A stretch of 64,000 nt of DNA from positions 98,655 to 162,654 of the forward strand of contig CAJTZF010000001.1 of NCBI GenBank assembly GCA_910584245.1, read 5' to 3'. This stretch comes from an uncultured Eubacterium sp. (lineage in GTDB: Bacteria; Bacillota; Clostridia; Lachnospirales; Lachnospiraceae). The notes beneath the pieces were generated by a model. It had not been told where the DNA came from, searched no databases, and worked only from the letters and a program-made list of their open reading frames with translations. Both the position numbers and the translations under genes were made by a program. Positions 36,101-46,000 of this stretch are shown piece after piece (the first letter of the stretch is position 1; every line of letters starts with the position of its first letter).

Positions 36101-36641
36101 CAAAGAAATGCAAAAAGGGAACTCTTCCCTCTATAGCAGAAAGGTGCGCAACAGCTCCCAGGTCCATAACCTCCTGGACACTGCCCGCACATAACATCGC
36201 AAAACCTGTCTGCCGGCAGGCGTACACGTCTGTGTGGTCACCGAATATTGACAGTGCATGGGTCGCCAGTGAGCGGGCAGATACGTGGATCACTGCGGGA
36301 AGCAGTTCCCCGGCCATCTTGTACATGTTCGGTACCATCAGCAGCAGTCCCTGTGATGCCGTATATGTCGTAGATAATGCTCCCGCCTGCAGTGAGCCGT
36401 GAAGAGCGCCGGCCGCCCCCGCCTCGGACTGCATCTCACTCATTACCACAGGTTGTCCAAATATGTTTTTCAACCCCTCATTCGCCCACAGATCCGTATA
36501 ATCTGCCATCGGGGAGGAAGGAGTGATGGGATAAATCGCAGCTGCCTCCGTAAACGCATAGGATACGTGGGCTGCCGCCATATTGCCATCCATCGTCTTT
36601 TTCTTTCGGGAAACACAGTTTCCCATCTGATTGTTCGCCAT
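33087..36641 (-). CDS. nifJ: Pyruvate:ferredoxin oxidoreductase, copy 1
   Basis: Oxidises pyruvate to acetyl-CoA and CO2 with reduction of ferredoxin. One-chain (homodimeric) PFOR, 1184 residues from ATG 36641. YPITPSSPMAD near the start belongs to the TPP-pyrimidine domain; the ferredoxin insert has two 4Fe-4S motifs, CIQCNFCSYVCPHAC and CTGCGNCVNVCPG; the C-terminal part has CAGCGETQYAKL and the TPP-diphosphate motif GGDGWAYDIGYGG. ATG 36641 was chosen for its AGAGGT six bases upstream. It is a close paralog of the protein at 43019-46576, differing throughout. It follows the xylanase gene in the same direction, after a terminator. Confidence 0.96.
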   Translation of the reverse strand: MANNQMGNCVSRKKKTMDGNMAAAHVSYAFTEAAAIYPITPSSPMADYTDLWANEGLKNIFGQPVVMSEMQSEAGAAGALHGSLQAGALSTTYTASQGLLLMVPNMYKMAGELLPAVIHVSARSLATHALSIFGDHTDVYACRQTGFAMLCAGSVQEVMDLGAVAHLSAIEGRVPFLHFFDGFRTSHEIQKIEVWDYEDLKEMCPMEAVRAFRDRALNPNRPVQRGTAQNPDIFFQMREAANSYYDRLPAIVETYMGKVNEKVGTDYKLFNYYGAPDAEKVIVAMGSVCDAAEETIDYLTARGEKVGLVKVRLFRPFSARHLIEALPDTVKCIQVLDRSKEPGAQGEALFLDVTSALRDSKFKDVPIFGGRYGLGSKDTYPSDLIAVYNNTSKNGFTLGIEDDVTHLSLPRTESPETSPEGTTSCKFWGMGADGTVGANKNSIKIIGDHTEKYVQAYFDYDSKKSGGVTISHLRFGDKPIKSSYLIDKADFVACHMPAYIYKYDMVQDLKPGGSFLLNCSWGVDELEKNLPGQVKRYIAENNIHFYTIDGFALGKEIGLGGRINTILQSAFFVISGIIPKDEAIRYMKDAATKTYSKKGDDIVEMNHKAIEAGAEKFVEMDIPSSWKSAQDDNLTDEVSGDNKTLMEYVNLVQSKINAQRGNELPVSAFVDYVDGTVPLGSAAYEKRGVGIDIPRWNPDGCIQCNFCSYVCPHACIRPLAMDGETLAQAPEGTTTEMKGMDGMTFAITISPLDCTGCGNCVNVCPGNKRNDVLKMISKDESMYQQKLFDYGVNVQTPEKVFETFKVDTVKGSQFKKPLLEFSGACAGCGETQYAKLATQLFGDRMYIANATGCSSIWGGSSPAMPYTVNHEGEGPAWANSLFEDNAEFGFGMELGQRTLRYKVRDAAEALAGQTDDSELKQKCSRYLETWENGSENKAAARELVDYIQNKGTASSDSYAQTILEYKDFAAKKSQWIFGGDGWAYDIGYGGLDHVLASGQDINVLVFDTEVYSNTGGQASKSTPTGAIAQFASGGKEVKKKDLAAIAMSYGYIYVAQVAQGADMAQTVKAFKEAESYNGPSIIIAYAPCINHGIRTGMGNSMEEEKKAVEAGYWHLFRFNPDNAKKGENPFTLDSKQPTGDYRSFLMGEVRYNRLMRANPERAERLFEKSEKEAKEKYDRLAQMS

Positions 36642-36733
36642 AATCATACCTCTTTTCTGCATAGTCAGGATTGGGCGCATGCACACAAACCTGCATTGTA
36701 ATTATATGCAGAACTGGTAAAAATTATGACAGA

Positions 36734-36783
36734 AAAAAAGGAAACTATAAATCAGAACAAGTTCCCCTGATTTATAGTTCCCT
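36734..36783 (-). terminator. Intrinsic terminator after the xylanase gene
   Basis: On the minus strand GGGAACTATAAATCAG pairs with CTGATTTATAGTTTCC around an 11-base loop, then seven Ts (36740-36734). It lies five bases past the stop at 36789. Confidence 0.85.
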
Positions 36784-36788
36784 CTCCA

Positions 36789-39700
36789 TTATTCAAACAT
36801 CGTTAAGTCAATCGCATTTGCCATCGCCTCATACCCGTCATAAGGATGAAGCCCGTCTTCATGTGTATATGCCTCCAAAAGATTTTTTGGATTGGCAGGG
36901 TCGGCGACTGCACTTTCAAAATCAATAATACCATCCAGCTCTGAGTCGGCAGAACGCATCCAGTCATTGATCATCGTTCTCACCTCTTCAGATGCCTCGC
37001 TATAATATGCATTTGTTCCAAATGGAAGGATCGGCGCGCCGTATACCTTAATACCGTTGTCATGGCAAAGCTTAATCATCTTCTGGTACTCCGGAAGCAT
37101 CTGCGCATACTTACTTGTATCCTCCAGTTTATTTAAATCGTTCACTCCAAATAAAATGATACAATACGCCACGCCATCATGCTCCAGAAGATCTCTGGCA
37201 AATCTGTCCTTGCCGGCATCCGTAGGATAGGCGCCGAGAATCGAGTTAGAACCAATTCCCTCATTAATAAGGGATATATGGGTCGTCCCCTCATTTGCCT
37301 GCAGCCTCCTGGCAAAATAATCAATCCACCTTGTATAGCTGTCCGGTTTCTTTCCGAGATAAGTCGCATCCGTTCCGTAACCATCTGTAATGGAATCCCC
37401 GAAACACACTACCGCCTTGCTCTTCTGCGACGACCAGATGGAGGCGTCCGCCAAGAAGAACCAGCTTGTCGTCGTTTTATAGGAAGCAAGCGTCTCTGTG
37501 GAAACCTCATTACCCGAAACCTGGTACGTCGTAGCCCTTGCACCTCTGTGTCCGGTTATATTTTGCGTTGGTGCCGTTCCAAAATAGGCAGATATGGCTA
37601 CATTGTCAAGGGCATCAACCGCGAAATCAACAGGATCTGTCTGGATGACCTGTCCTTTCGGAATGACAAATTCTTCTTTGCCGCCTACCGTCACAACCGC
37701 ATCTGTGGACGGGTCAATCGTGGAAGCATCTGCCTTAACCTGCTTCGCCAGATGAAGCGACTTAATCTGGACATCACTCCCCCCATATTGGTTGGAAAGT
37801 CGTAGCCTCAGTTTATCTCCCCCTGTTGTCACCCGGATAATCTGGCGCACCGTCGAATCCTGCAACGCCATCTGGGGCATCGCTGAATCCGTCACATCGC
37901 ATTTCTCCTCTGCCGTGCCCCATGTTGTCACCCATTTATAGGCGGCATCGGATTCGTTCACCTCACGAATCCGAATGCCCGTTATGGTAACTCCTGTCAT
38001 TTTTAAGCCATACTCAGGCGCTTTTAAAAGTAAACGATTAGCTGTTTCAAGTTTGATTGCCTCGTTGTTATTGCCAACGGTCAAAACTTTCGTTATTGAA
38101 AAGTCTCCCGTCTTAAAAGCCAAATCGCCGTCACCTTTGCCGCCAAAACCGACACCATTTGTCTTTGTGAAATGATACTGGTCCGACGCCGTTGCCTCAT
38201 CCTGTGACAGCCACATGCGCAATCCACCTGAGTTCTCTGCAAGGGTGCCGCTGACTGTCACCTCCAGCTTCTTGCCCTTGCCCTCAATCTTCTGGGGCAG
38301 CGGAATCGTCACCTGGTCAATACCGTCTAAGAGCACCTGGCCATTTTGCTGCACACCGCCGGACATTCCTGTCAACGGAAGGGAAACCCACCCTTCCTCA
38401 CCTGGCTTCTCCTTGCTGAATATAATGGATTTTATCGTCAGGTTCGTCTGGCTTCCCGCCCAGTGGAATATTTGAATGCCGCGGAACGCTCCTCCTGCCG
38501 GCGACTCGTCTTCCACCGAATAAGTCACTGCGGTCTCTTTGCCGGACGGGGTAAGCTTCACAGCCGATGCTTTTTTATTCTCTCCCAGATCGGCAATAGA
38601 CGCTGCACCGAGATCAGTCTCCCCATTGTACAGGTAAACTTCCAGATCATCTCCTGTACTCTCATATGTGACCGTCACATATTTGTACTGAGCGGCTTTC
38701 ATTGCCTCTGTATTTGGCAGCAAATAATGAATTCCTTCATAATTTCCAAATGTGACCGCGGCTGTTCCATCTGCCTGCACATTTTGCGTGGCATTATTAC
38801 TTGCCTCCTGCCTGCGGTCTGCTGTGAGGTCTAACGTATAAGCAGACGGCGCTGCCGGCTCAGGCGTCGGCTTCACCTCTGGCTTGGAAGCGGAACCGCG
38901 GTGGAAAATACGGCTCACAAAGTTGTATAAACCATGCTTATACACATCTCCGCTGTGGCCGCCATCACCCTTTTCATCCTCACCGCCCTGCGTCTCGTAG
39001 TAAAGATGCGGCACTCCATTCGCCTTCAACGTATCGGAATACCGTTTCGGCTCTGTCTTCACGATCGTGTCATTTGGCCCGGCAGCGATAAGCACAAGCG
39101 TGTCATCCATGTACTGCTCCTGCAGCGTAAATGTCTCAGGCGTGAAGAGACCGTCTTCATGAACACCGTAGTTCTCATACTCCAAAATGCCAAATGTCGG
39201 ACAAAATCCTCCGATGTAGCGGAACTTATCCTGCAGCGTAAAGCCAATGTGCAGGCTCACGCGCCCTCCCATAGAAAATCCGCATATCGCCGTGTTTTCA
39301 CGACCGGTTAGCGTAGAATAATGCTCATTTATATACGGCATGAGACACTGGCTCAAATCGTTAATAAAATTGTCATAGGCAGCATAGTGCTCCAGATTGA
39401 AGCCTTCTCCCGCCCCTGCCTCATTTGCACAGGCATTCGGGAATACGACGATCATCTCTTCCGCATCGCCGTTGGCAATGGCATTCCATATGACATATTG
39501 GGTATTGTCGCCATACAGCGTAGTTTCATTGCCAAATATGCCGTGCTGCATATAGACAACAGGATATTTCTTATCCTTTGTGTACCCCTTCGGCAGCACT
39601 ACCTTTGCCTTTCTCTGTACTACAGCGCCTTCCTTTATGACGGTTGAATCATACGTGATATCCTCTACGGTACCCGCTACACTCTCATTCCTGCTCGTAT

Positions 39701-42641
39701 AACCGGACGGAACACTTACATTCGTGTCCTTTACATACGGCCCAATTGGATCCATCGTCGGCATTGGCTTCAAATCCTCTTCCGTCGGATCCTTTTTTCC
39801 ACAGAATATCATGGATTTAATCGTTATTGTGATCGTCTTGCCATCTTTCAATTCGTTTGGATTGAAGATCTGGAAACCAAAAATGCGATCCCCTGCGCAG
39901 TTATCTGTTACATTAAAGGTAAGTGTCTGATCCCCGTCTGGAGACGCTTTAATCTTTCTTCCCCAGTCGGTATCCTTTTTCAGCGCTTCATCATACAGCG
40001 AGTGGCCGAGATCATCTCCCTGGCTCGTATATGTGAGCACAACAGATTTATAATCGCTGTCCTCTCTTCCACTTTCCGGCAGATAGAAATTAAATGCCGC
40101 AAACTGGGACTTAAATGTAAGCGTAATAGAGCCATCCTCATTTACCACATAATCAGCGCTTGCCGGCAACTCATTTTCGTATGAACTGGTATCTGTAAAG
40201 TCATAATTTAGTACAGGAGGAGCCGTCGGTGTCGGCGTAGGTACTGGCGTAGGCGTAGGCTCCGGCTTCCCGATCGGACCTGCCGCCCGCATAAATGCAA
40301 AGTAAGACGGCTTCGCATCGTACAAGCCCCGGTCGAACATGAGCACATGGGATTCCTTCCGCCAGGAAGCATCGTCATACAGTCCCCACCACGTCAGGCC
40401 TGTGATGGCATGATTGGATGAATTCTGCAACGCGATAAGTTTCTCCGTCAGCTCTCCGACATATTCCGCCTGATTTTCATACAATGCCGGAAGCTCCTCT
40501 TCCGGCGTATCCTTATCCGAACATCCTACGTCCAACTCCGTAATTTGTACCTGAAAGCCCTCTTCAATAAACGCTTTCACCGTGTTTACATAGGAGTCTA
40601 CTGATGGGAATTGCAGTGCGAGGTGGCTTTGCATGCCCACTCCGCTGCACACCTTCCGATCTGAATTGATGTAATTTATCATTTCAATGATCTTATCCGT
40701 CGTCATATATGTGTTAAAATCATTATAGAACAGCGGAACGGATTGTGCCAGTGAGAATTTTTCCAGCTCATCATAAGCAAGTTCAAATGCTTTCTTGATA
40801 AAGGGCGGCCGGTTTCCTAATTTGCCATCCCGGTTTCCATACACCGCCGACCAGTTTGCATCCGGCGTATTGCTGAAATACTCGTTTGCCACATCCCACG
40901 TATAAACGACATCTTTATAGGCGCCGCCGTCGAGCGTATATACATGATGGATCACGCTCCGTATATACATTTCCATGCGGGCATTCATTTTCTCTTCCGA
41001 AACGTATGCCGCCGATTCATCCTGGCTATAACCCTCCTTAAAGAACCACTCCGGCGACTGCGAATGCCACACAAGCACATGGTAACGGATCTTTAACCCA
41101 TTCTCTTTTGCGATTCTCAGCACCTTATCAACCGTAGAATAGTTAAACTGCGGCACGGTCGATTCCTTGTAGCTCTCCGGAATGACATAATCCCCGGTCT
41201 TCGCTTTCGCGTCCTCTGTTTTGACTGGCTGCAGCCATCCCGGCATCAAATAATCCGGTTTCATCTCATTTTCAAGCGTAAAACTGGAATAGTGCTTTTT
41301 CACATATTTGAGTGTCTCGGGATCTTCAAGCTGCACCAGGTTAATGCACGTACCCGTTTTTCCGAAAATACCGTCAAACGTATCCTTGATACTTACAATT
41401 TCCGTGATGCTGATCTCATCTACATAAAATGTTGTCTCCGTCGTATCGGCCAGCTCAAACCATATATTGAGTTTTGTAAAATCCTGAGGTACCTGGATCG
41501 TCCCGCGGAACTTTACCCAGCCGTCCGCAACCGGCACTGTCAGCAGCTCGTGAATCTGGTCCGCACCGTCTCCTGTCTGGTATTTGCATTTCAGCGTACC
41601 GCTGCCAGCTCCCAGCTTCACATAACCCTGGACTGTGTATCCCTCACCTGCGGCCACCTCTTTGCCCGCATCGTATGCTACTCCGTCCGCCTCCGCTTTT
41701 CGGTTCGAAATCTGCAGGCATTTTCCGGCATAACCGCCTTCTGCAACTTGGATGCTCGCATTTCCCTGGGCCACAAACCCATCTGTGCCGTTTTCAAAAG
41801 ATGCCTGCTTCGATAACGCCGGAACCCTTGGTTCCTCCGATGCGCCCGCAGACGGCTGCGGCCCCTCGGATTCACCCGCCCCCGCGGACGGCTGTGGTTT
41901 CGAAGACTGGCCCGCTCCTGACGACGGCTGCGGCTTCGAAGACTGGCTCGCTCCTGACGACGGCTGCGGTTTCGAAGACTGGCTCACTCCCGACGACGGC
42001 TGTGGCTTCGAAGATTCACCTACTCCTGACGACGGCTGTGGTCTCGAAGATTCACCCACTTCCGACGACGGCTGTGGTTTCGAGGACTCACCCACCCCTG
42101 CGGACGGCTGTGGACCCTCGGACTCACCTGCTCCTGACGACGGCTGCGGGGCCTCTGATCCACCCACCCCTGGAGATTGCTGTGGGTTTGCTGACCCGTC
42201 TGTCCCCGACGGCGGCTGCGTAGATGCCCCCGTATTTCCGTTACCATTTGGCGCCTGTGATACGCCTGCATCCGGCGCAGTCTGGCCTCCGTTTGATACA
42301 TTCGAATTAGCCGGGGCAGTCGATTTTTTCACTTTAACCGTAACCCGGCACACCAATTTCTTTTTTCCGAATTTAGCCGTAATTTTAGCTTTTCCTTTTT
42401 TCTTAGCCTTCACTTTTCCTTTGGAGGAGACAGTCGCTATTTTCTTATTACTGCTCTTCCATTTTACTTTTTTACCCGCACCCTTGACTTTGAGCCGGAC
42501 ACTTTTTCCGACGTACAAAGTCACCTTCTTTTTGTTCAGCTTCGGTTTCTTAACCTTTTTCGCCATCGCCTGTTCCGGGGAAAAGAACATCGTAAGCGTT
42601 AAAGCCAGACAAAGTACGAGTGACATACACTTCTTATTCAT
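36789..42641 (-). CDS. Multimodular GH10 xylanase / esterase / SGNH esterase
   Basis: A secreted enzyme of 1950 residues. In order: signal peptide (1-27); BIG2-like Ig domain (30-105); Ser/Pro repeat linker (106-278); CBM4/22-like module (280-415); GH10 xylanase (417-790) with acid/base Glu587 in WDVANE and nucleophile Glu702 in QITELD; Pro/Thr linker; beta-sandwich module (811-948); alpha/beta-hydrolase esterase of the ferulic/acetyl type (980-1250, Ser1123 in GFSMGG, candidate His1229); a second copy of the sandwich module (1267-1412) and another (1420-1560); SGNH esterase (1568-1950, Ser1750 in FGDSITDG, Asp1929/His1932 in DGLHP). All catalytic residues are present. No anchor is seen. It should cut xylan and remove ester side groups together. 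I chose ATG 42641 with AAAGGA nine bases upstream. Confidence 0.92.
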   Translation of the reverse strand: MNKKCMSLVLCLALTLTMFFSPEQAMAKKVKKPKLNKKKVTLYVGKSVRLKVKGAGKKVKWKSSNKKIATVSSKGKVKAKKKGKAKITAKFGKKKLVCRVTVKVKKSTAPANSNVSNGGQTAPDAGVSQAPNGNGNTGASTQPPSGTDGSANPQQSPGVGGSEAPQPSSGAGESEGPQPSAGVGESSKPQPSSEVGESSRPQPSSGVGESSKPQPSSGVSQSSKPQPSSGASQSSKPQPSSGAGQSSKPQPSAGAGESEGPQPSAGASEEPRVPALSKQASFENGTDGFVAQGNASIQVAEGGYAGKCLQISNRKAEADGVAYDAGKEVAAGEGYTVQGYVKLGAGSGTLKCKYQTGDGADQIHELLTVPVADGWVKFRGTIQVPQDFTKLNIWFELADTTETTFYVDEISITEIVSIKDTFDGIFGKTGTCINLVQLEDPETLKYVKKHYSSFTLENEMKPDYLMPGWLQPVKTEDAKAKTGDYVIPESYKESTVPQFNYSTVDKVLRIAKENGLKIRYHVLVWHSQSPEWFFKEGYSQDESAAYVSEEKMNARMEMYIRSVIHHVYTLDGGAYKDVVYTWDVANEYFSNTPDANWSAVYGNRDGKLGNRPPFIKKAFELAYDELEKFSLAQSVPLFYNDFNTYMTTDKIIEMINYINSDRKVCSGVGMQSHLALQFPSVDSYVNTVKAFIEEGFQVQITELDVGCSDKDTPEEELPALYENQAEYVGELTEKLIALQNSSNHAITGLTWWGLYDDASWRKESHVLMFDRGLYDAKPSYFAFMRAAGPIGKPEPTPTPVPTPTPTAPPVLNYDFTDTSSYENELPASADYVVNEDGSITLTFKSQFAAFNFYLPESGREDSDYKSVVLTYTSQGDDLGHSLYDEALKKDTDWGRKIKASPDGDQTLTFNVTDNCAGDRIFGFQIFNPNELKDGKTITITIKSMIFCGKKDPTEEDLKPMPTMDPIGPYVKDTNVSVPSGYTSRNESVAGTVEDITYDSTVIKEGAVVQRKAKVVLPKGYTKDKKYPVVYMQHGIFGNETTLYGDNTQYVIWNAIANGDAEEMIVVFPNACANEAGAGEGFNLEHYAAYDNFINDLSQCLMPYINEHYSTLTGRENTAICGFSMGGRVSLHIGFTLQDKFRYIGGFCPTFGILEYENYGVHEDGLFTPETFTLQEQYMDDTLVLIAAGPNDTIVKTEPKRYSDTLKANGVPHLYYETQGGEDEKGDGGHSGDVYKHGLYNFVSRIFHRGSASKPEVKPTPEPAAPSAYTLDLTADRRQEASNNATQNVQADGTAAVTFGNYEGIHYLLPNTEAMKAAQYKYVTVTYESTGDDLEVYLYNGETDLGAASIADLGENKKASAVKLTPSGKETAVTYSVEDESPAGGAFRGIQIFHWAGSQTNLTIKSIIFSKEKPGEEGWVSLPLTGMSGGVQQNGQVLLDGIDQVTIPLPQKIEGKGKKLEVTVSGTLAENSGGLRMWLSQDEATASDQYHFTKTNGVGFGGKGDGDLAFKTGDFSITKVLTVGNNNEAIKLETANRLLLKAPEYGLKMTGVTITGIRIREVNESDAAYKWVTTWGTAEEKCDVTDSAMPQMALQDSTVRQIIRVTTGGDKLRLRLSNQYGGSDVQIKSLHLAKQVKADASTIDPSTDAVVTVGGKEEFVIPKGQVIQTDPVDFAVDALDNVAISAYFGTAPTQNITGHRGARATTYQVSGNEVSTETLASYKTTTSWFFLADASIWSSQKSKAVVCFGDSITDGYGTDATYLGKKPDSYTRWIDYFARRLQANEGTTHISLINEGIGSNSILGAYPTDAGKDRFARDLLEHDGVAYCIILFGVNDLNKLEDTSKYAQMLPEYQKMIKLCHDNGIKVYGAPILPFGTNAYYSEASEEVRTMINDWMRSADSELDGIIDFESAVADPANPKNLLEAYTHEDGLHPYDGYEAMANAIDLTMFE
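41845..42170 (-). repeat. 36-bp imperfect tandem repeat in the xylanase linker
   Basis: Roughly nine units of 36 bp (12 codons) encode GESSKPQPSSGV-like sequence on the minus strand; successive units begin for example at 41899 and 41935. They form a flexible linker between the Ig domain and the carbohydrate-binding module. Confidence 0.9.
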
Positions 42642-42784
42642 TGTATCAATCCTTTCTTTTATTTTAGGAATGCCGCAGCGCCGGCACACACAAGCGAAAA
42701 AACGCTGTGGATGACCGGTGGAAGCTGGGACATTATATCCTTCCAGCGCAAAGCGGGCATACTACGCTTTACGCAGAATGCCAA

Positions 42785-42819
42785 AAATTGCCTGGTACAG
42801 TGTGTAAAACCGGCAATTT
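42785..42819. promoter_or_regulatory. Operator-like inverted repeat upstream of the xylanase gene
   Basis: Perfect 8-bp arms AAATTGCC and GGCAATTT separated by 19 bases, located 48-82 bases upstream of the -10 TATAAT. The -10 lacks a good -35, as often seen at promoters that need an activator. Which regulator binds is unknown. Confidence 0.35.
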
Positions 42820-42879
42820 CCCTTAAATTTGATATCGGATCCGTTTGATGAAATCATAAGAATCCATTTTATAAATTTT

Positions 42880-42935
42880 GTATTATAAAAGAAGAAAGAA
42901 CCTCTTTACAAATGTGCGCATTTGACTGAGGTTCT
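42880..42935 (-). terminator. Intrinsic terminator after PFOR 2
   Basis: On the minus strand AGAACCTC (42935-42928) pairs with GAGGTTCT (42904-42897), enclosing an inner perfect CAAATG/CATTTG hairpin, followed by a T-rich tract TTCTTCTTTT. It lies about 85 bases past the stop of PFOR 2. Confidence 0.7.
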
Positions 42936-43018
42936 CTCCTCTTCTGCGGGAACGGAAGCTCCGCTTCCCTCCCAGCATTTTATTTGTTATCTATCGTGGC
43001 CATTTTTCATCTGGCAGT

Positions 43019-46000
43019 TTACTTATACAGCTCTACCAGTCTTTGCAAATGCTCGTAGCGTGCCTTTGCTGCGTCCTCGGATTCCTTGAAGAGCCGCTCT
43101 GCCCTTTCTGGGAATGGCTTGATCAGACGTGTATAGCGCGCCTCGTTGTTCAGGAAATCCTGATAAGAACCGTCTCCTTCTTTGGATGTCAGTGTAAACG
43201 GATTCTTGCCCTCTGCTTTCAGCGCCGGATTGAAGCTGAAGAGATTCCAATATCCCGCTTTCACTGCCTTCTTCATCTCATCCTGACAGTGGTTCATGCC
43301 GCCCTTGGCAATTCCGTGCAGCTCACATGGCGCGTAACCAATGATCAGAGATGGTCCATGATAAGCCTCTGCCTCTGCGATCGCCTTCACAGCCTGTGCC
43401 GGATTTGCTCCGAGTGCAATCTGGGCTACATATACATAACCATAGCTCATAGCGATTTCTGCCAGGCTCTTCTTGCCAATCTCTTTACCTGCCGCTGCAA
43501 ACTGGCAAACTTCACCGATATTGGATGCCTTAGATGCCTGGCCGCCCGTATTCGAATACATCTCGGTATCAAATACCATGACATTTACGTCCTCGCCGGA
43601 AGCAAGTACATGGTCTAAGCCGCCAAATCCGATATCGTATGCCCATCCGTCACCACCGAAGATCCATACGGATTTCTTTGCAAGATACTGTTTCTTATCA
43701 AGAATTTCTTTCGATAAGTCACATCCTGCCGCTGCACATTTCTCAACCTCAGCGATGAGAGCCTTAGCAGCCGGTGTATTTTCTCTTGTATCATCCTTTG
43801 TCTCAAGGAATTTATCAACGGCAGCTTTCAACTCAGCCGAAGCTTTGTCGGAAGCAGCTAATTCTTTTACTTTCTCGATTGTCTGCTCACGAATTACTTT
43901 CTGTCCGATATGCATACCGAGACCGTGCTCTGCATTGTCCTCAAATAAGGAGTTTGACCAGGCAGGACCCTGTCCCGAATCTTTGTGTACCGTATACGGT
44001 GACGTAGCTGCCGGACCGCCCCAGATCGAGGAACATCCTGTCGCATTGGAAATGTACATCTGCTCACCAAACAGCTGCGTAACAAGACGCGCATAAGATG
44101 TCTCAGCACAGCCCGCACAGCTTCCGGAGAACTCGAGAAGCGGCTGGTTGAACTGTGACCCCTTCGGTGTCGTGTCCGCAATTCCGCTGTCCTTCTTGCC
44201 CACGTTGGCAACGAGATAATCAAATACCTGCTGCTCTGCTGCCTGGGATTCCTGCGGCACCATCTGAATCGCCCCGTCTCCCGCTTTCGGACATACGGTA
44301 ATACACTCGCCGCATCCCATACAGTCTAATGGGGAAACGCTCATCGTAAACTTAAATTCACCAGCTTTTGGCTTCGTATCGGAAACCTTTATATTAGAAG
44401 GCGCTGCTTTTACTTCTTCTTCTGTCAAAAGGAATGGACGGATCGTAGCGTGGGAACATACAAATGCACAATTGTTACACTGGATACATGTATTTGGATC
44501 CCAAACCGGAACTGTAACCGCCGTTCCACGCTTCTCATATGCCGACGCGCCAAGCTCAAACTGGCCGTCTGCAATATCTTTAAATGCCGATACCGGAAGG
44601 CTGTCACCATCCATGATCGAAATCGGCTCAAGAAGCTCTTTTACCATCTTGACAACTTCTGGACGTCCCTGAAGCTCTTTTGCCGGGGCATCTGGAGCCG
44701 GATTTGCCCAGGAATCCGGTACTTCTACTTTATGTACGGCATCTACACCGGCATCAATTGCCTTGTAGTTCATCTCTACAACTGCGTCACCCTTCTTCGA
44801 ATAAGATTTCTTCGCAGCTGCTTTCATATAGTCAACCGCCTCTTCAATTGGCATGATGTTTGCCAGTTTGAAAAATGCGGACTGGAGAATCGTGTTCGTA
44901 CGCTTGCCCATACCGATCTCGATTGCTTTATCAATCGCATTAATCGTGTAAAGCTGGATATTATTTTCAGCGATGTATTTTTTCGATTCTGCCGGCATAT
45001 GCTTCTCAAGCTCTTCATCCGACCACTGGCAGTTAATCATGAAAATACCGCCCGGCTTCACATCCTGAACCATCTTGTATCCCTTAATAACATAAGATGG
45101 GTTGTGGCAGGCTACAAAATCCGCCTGGTTGATGTAGTATGGACTCTTGATCGGCTTGTCGCCAAAACGAAGATGGGAAATCGTAATACCGCCTGTCTTC
45201 TTGGAGTCATACTGGAAGTATGCCTGGATAAATTTATCTGTGTGGTCACCGATGATCTTTGTGGAGTTCTTATTAGCTCCAACCGTACCGTCGCCGCCCA
45301 GACCCCAGAATTTACACTCTACTGTGCCCTCTGCGGAAGTAATCGGAGCCGGCTTCACTTCTGGCAGGCTCAGATTTGTCACATCATCCACGATACCGAT
45401 CGTGAAACGTGGCTTTGGCGCATCCTTTTCGAGCTCTTTGTAAATAGCAAAAATAGATGACGGCGGTGTATCCTTAGAACCAAGTCCATAGCGTCCGCCG
45501 GTCAGCACGATATCGTTCAAGCCAGCTTCACGGAGCGTAGCTGCTACATCAAGATACAGCGGCTCACCAAGAGTACCCGGCTCCTTCGTACGGTCAAGAA
45601 CAGCAATCTTCTTCGCCGTTTTCGGAATCACTTTCAAAATGTGCTCAGAGGACCAAGGACGGTACAAACGCACTTTAATCAAACCAACTTTCTCACCCTT
45701 AGCGGTCAGGTAATCAATTACCTCCTCTGCCACATCGCATACGGAACCCATCGCAATGATCACGCGGTCAGCGTCCGGCGCTCCATAGTAATTGAAGAGA
45801 TCATATGCTGTGCCGAGCTTCTCATTTACCTTTGCCATATATTTCTCTACAACAGCAGGTAACGCATCATATACCGGGTTACATGCCTCACGGTGCTGGA
45901 AGAATACGTCGCCGTTCTCATGGGAACCACGCATTGCCGGATGCTCTGGATTCAGCGCGTGGGCGCGGAACGCCTCTACTGCATCCATGTTGCACATCTC

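Larger units (their letters stand above)
42642..43018. other. Xylanase upstream region
   Basis: 377 bases containing, for the minus-strand xylanase, a TATAAT at 42737-42732 without a good -35, and farther up an inverted repeat AAATTGCC/GGCAATTT (42785-42792 and 42812-42819) that may be an operator. The PFOR 2 terminator lies at 42880-42935; between it and 43018 a second small hairpin GGAAGC/GCTTCC is visible. Confidence 0.5.

Noticed and set aside
41752..42714. A 320-codon plus-strand open frame opposite the xylanase linker
   Set aside because: It is the complement of repeats in a frame that stays open because of their biased composition; its ribosome site is absent and the minus-strand protein is clearly real.
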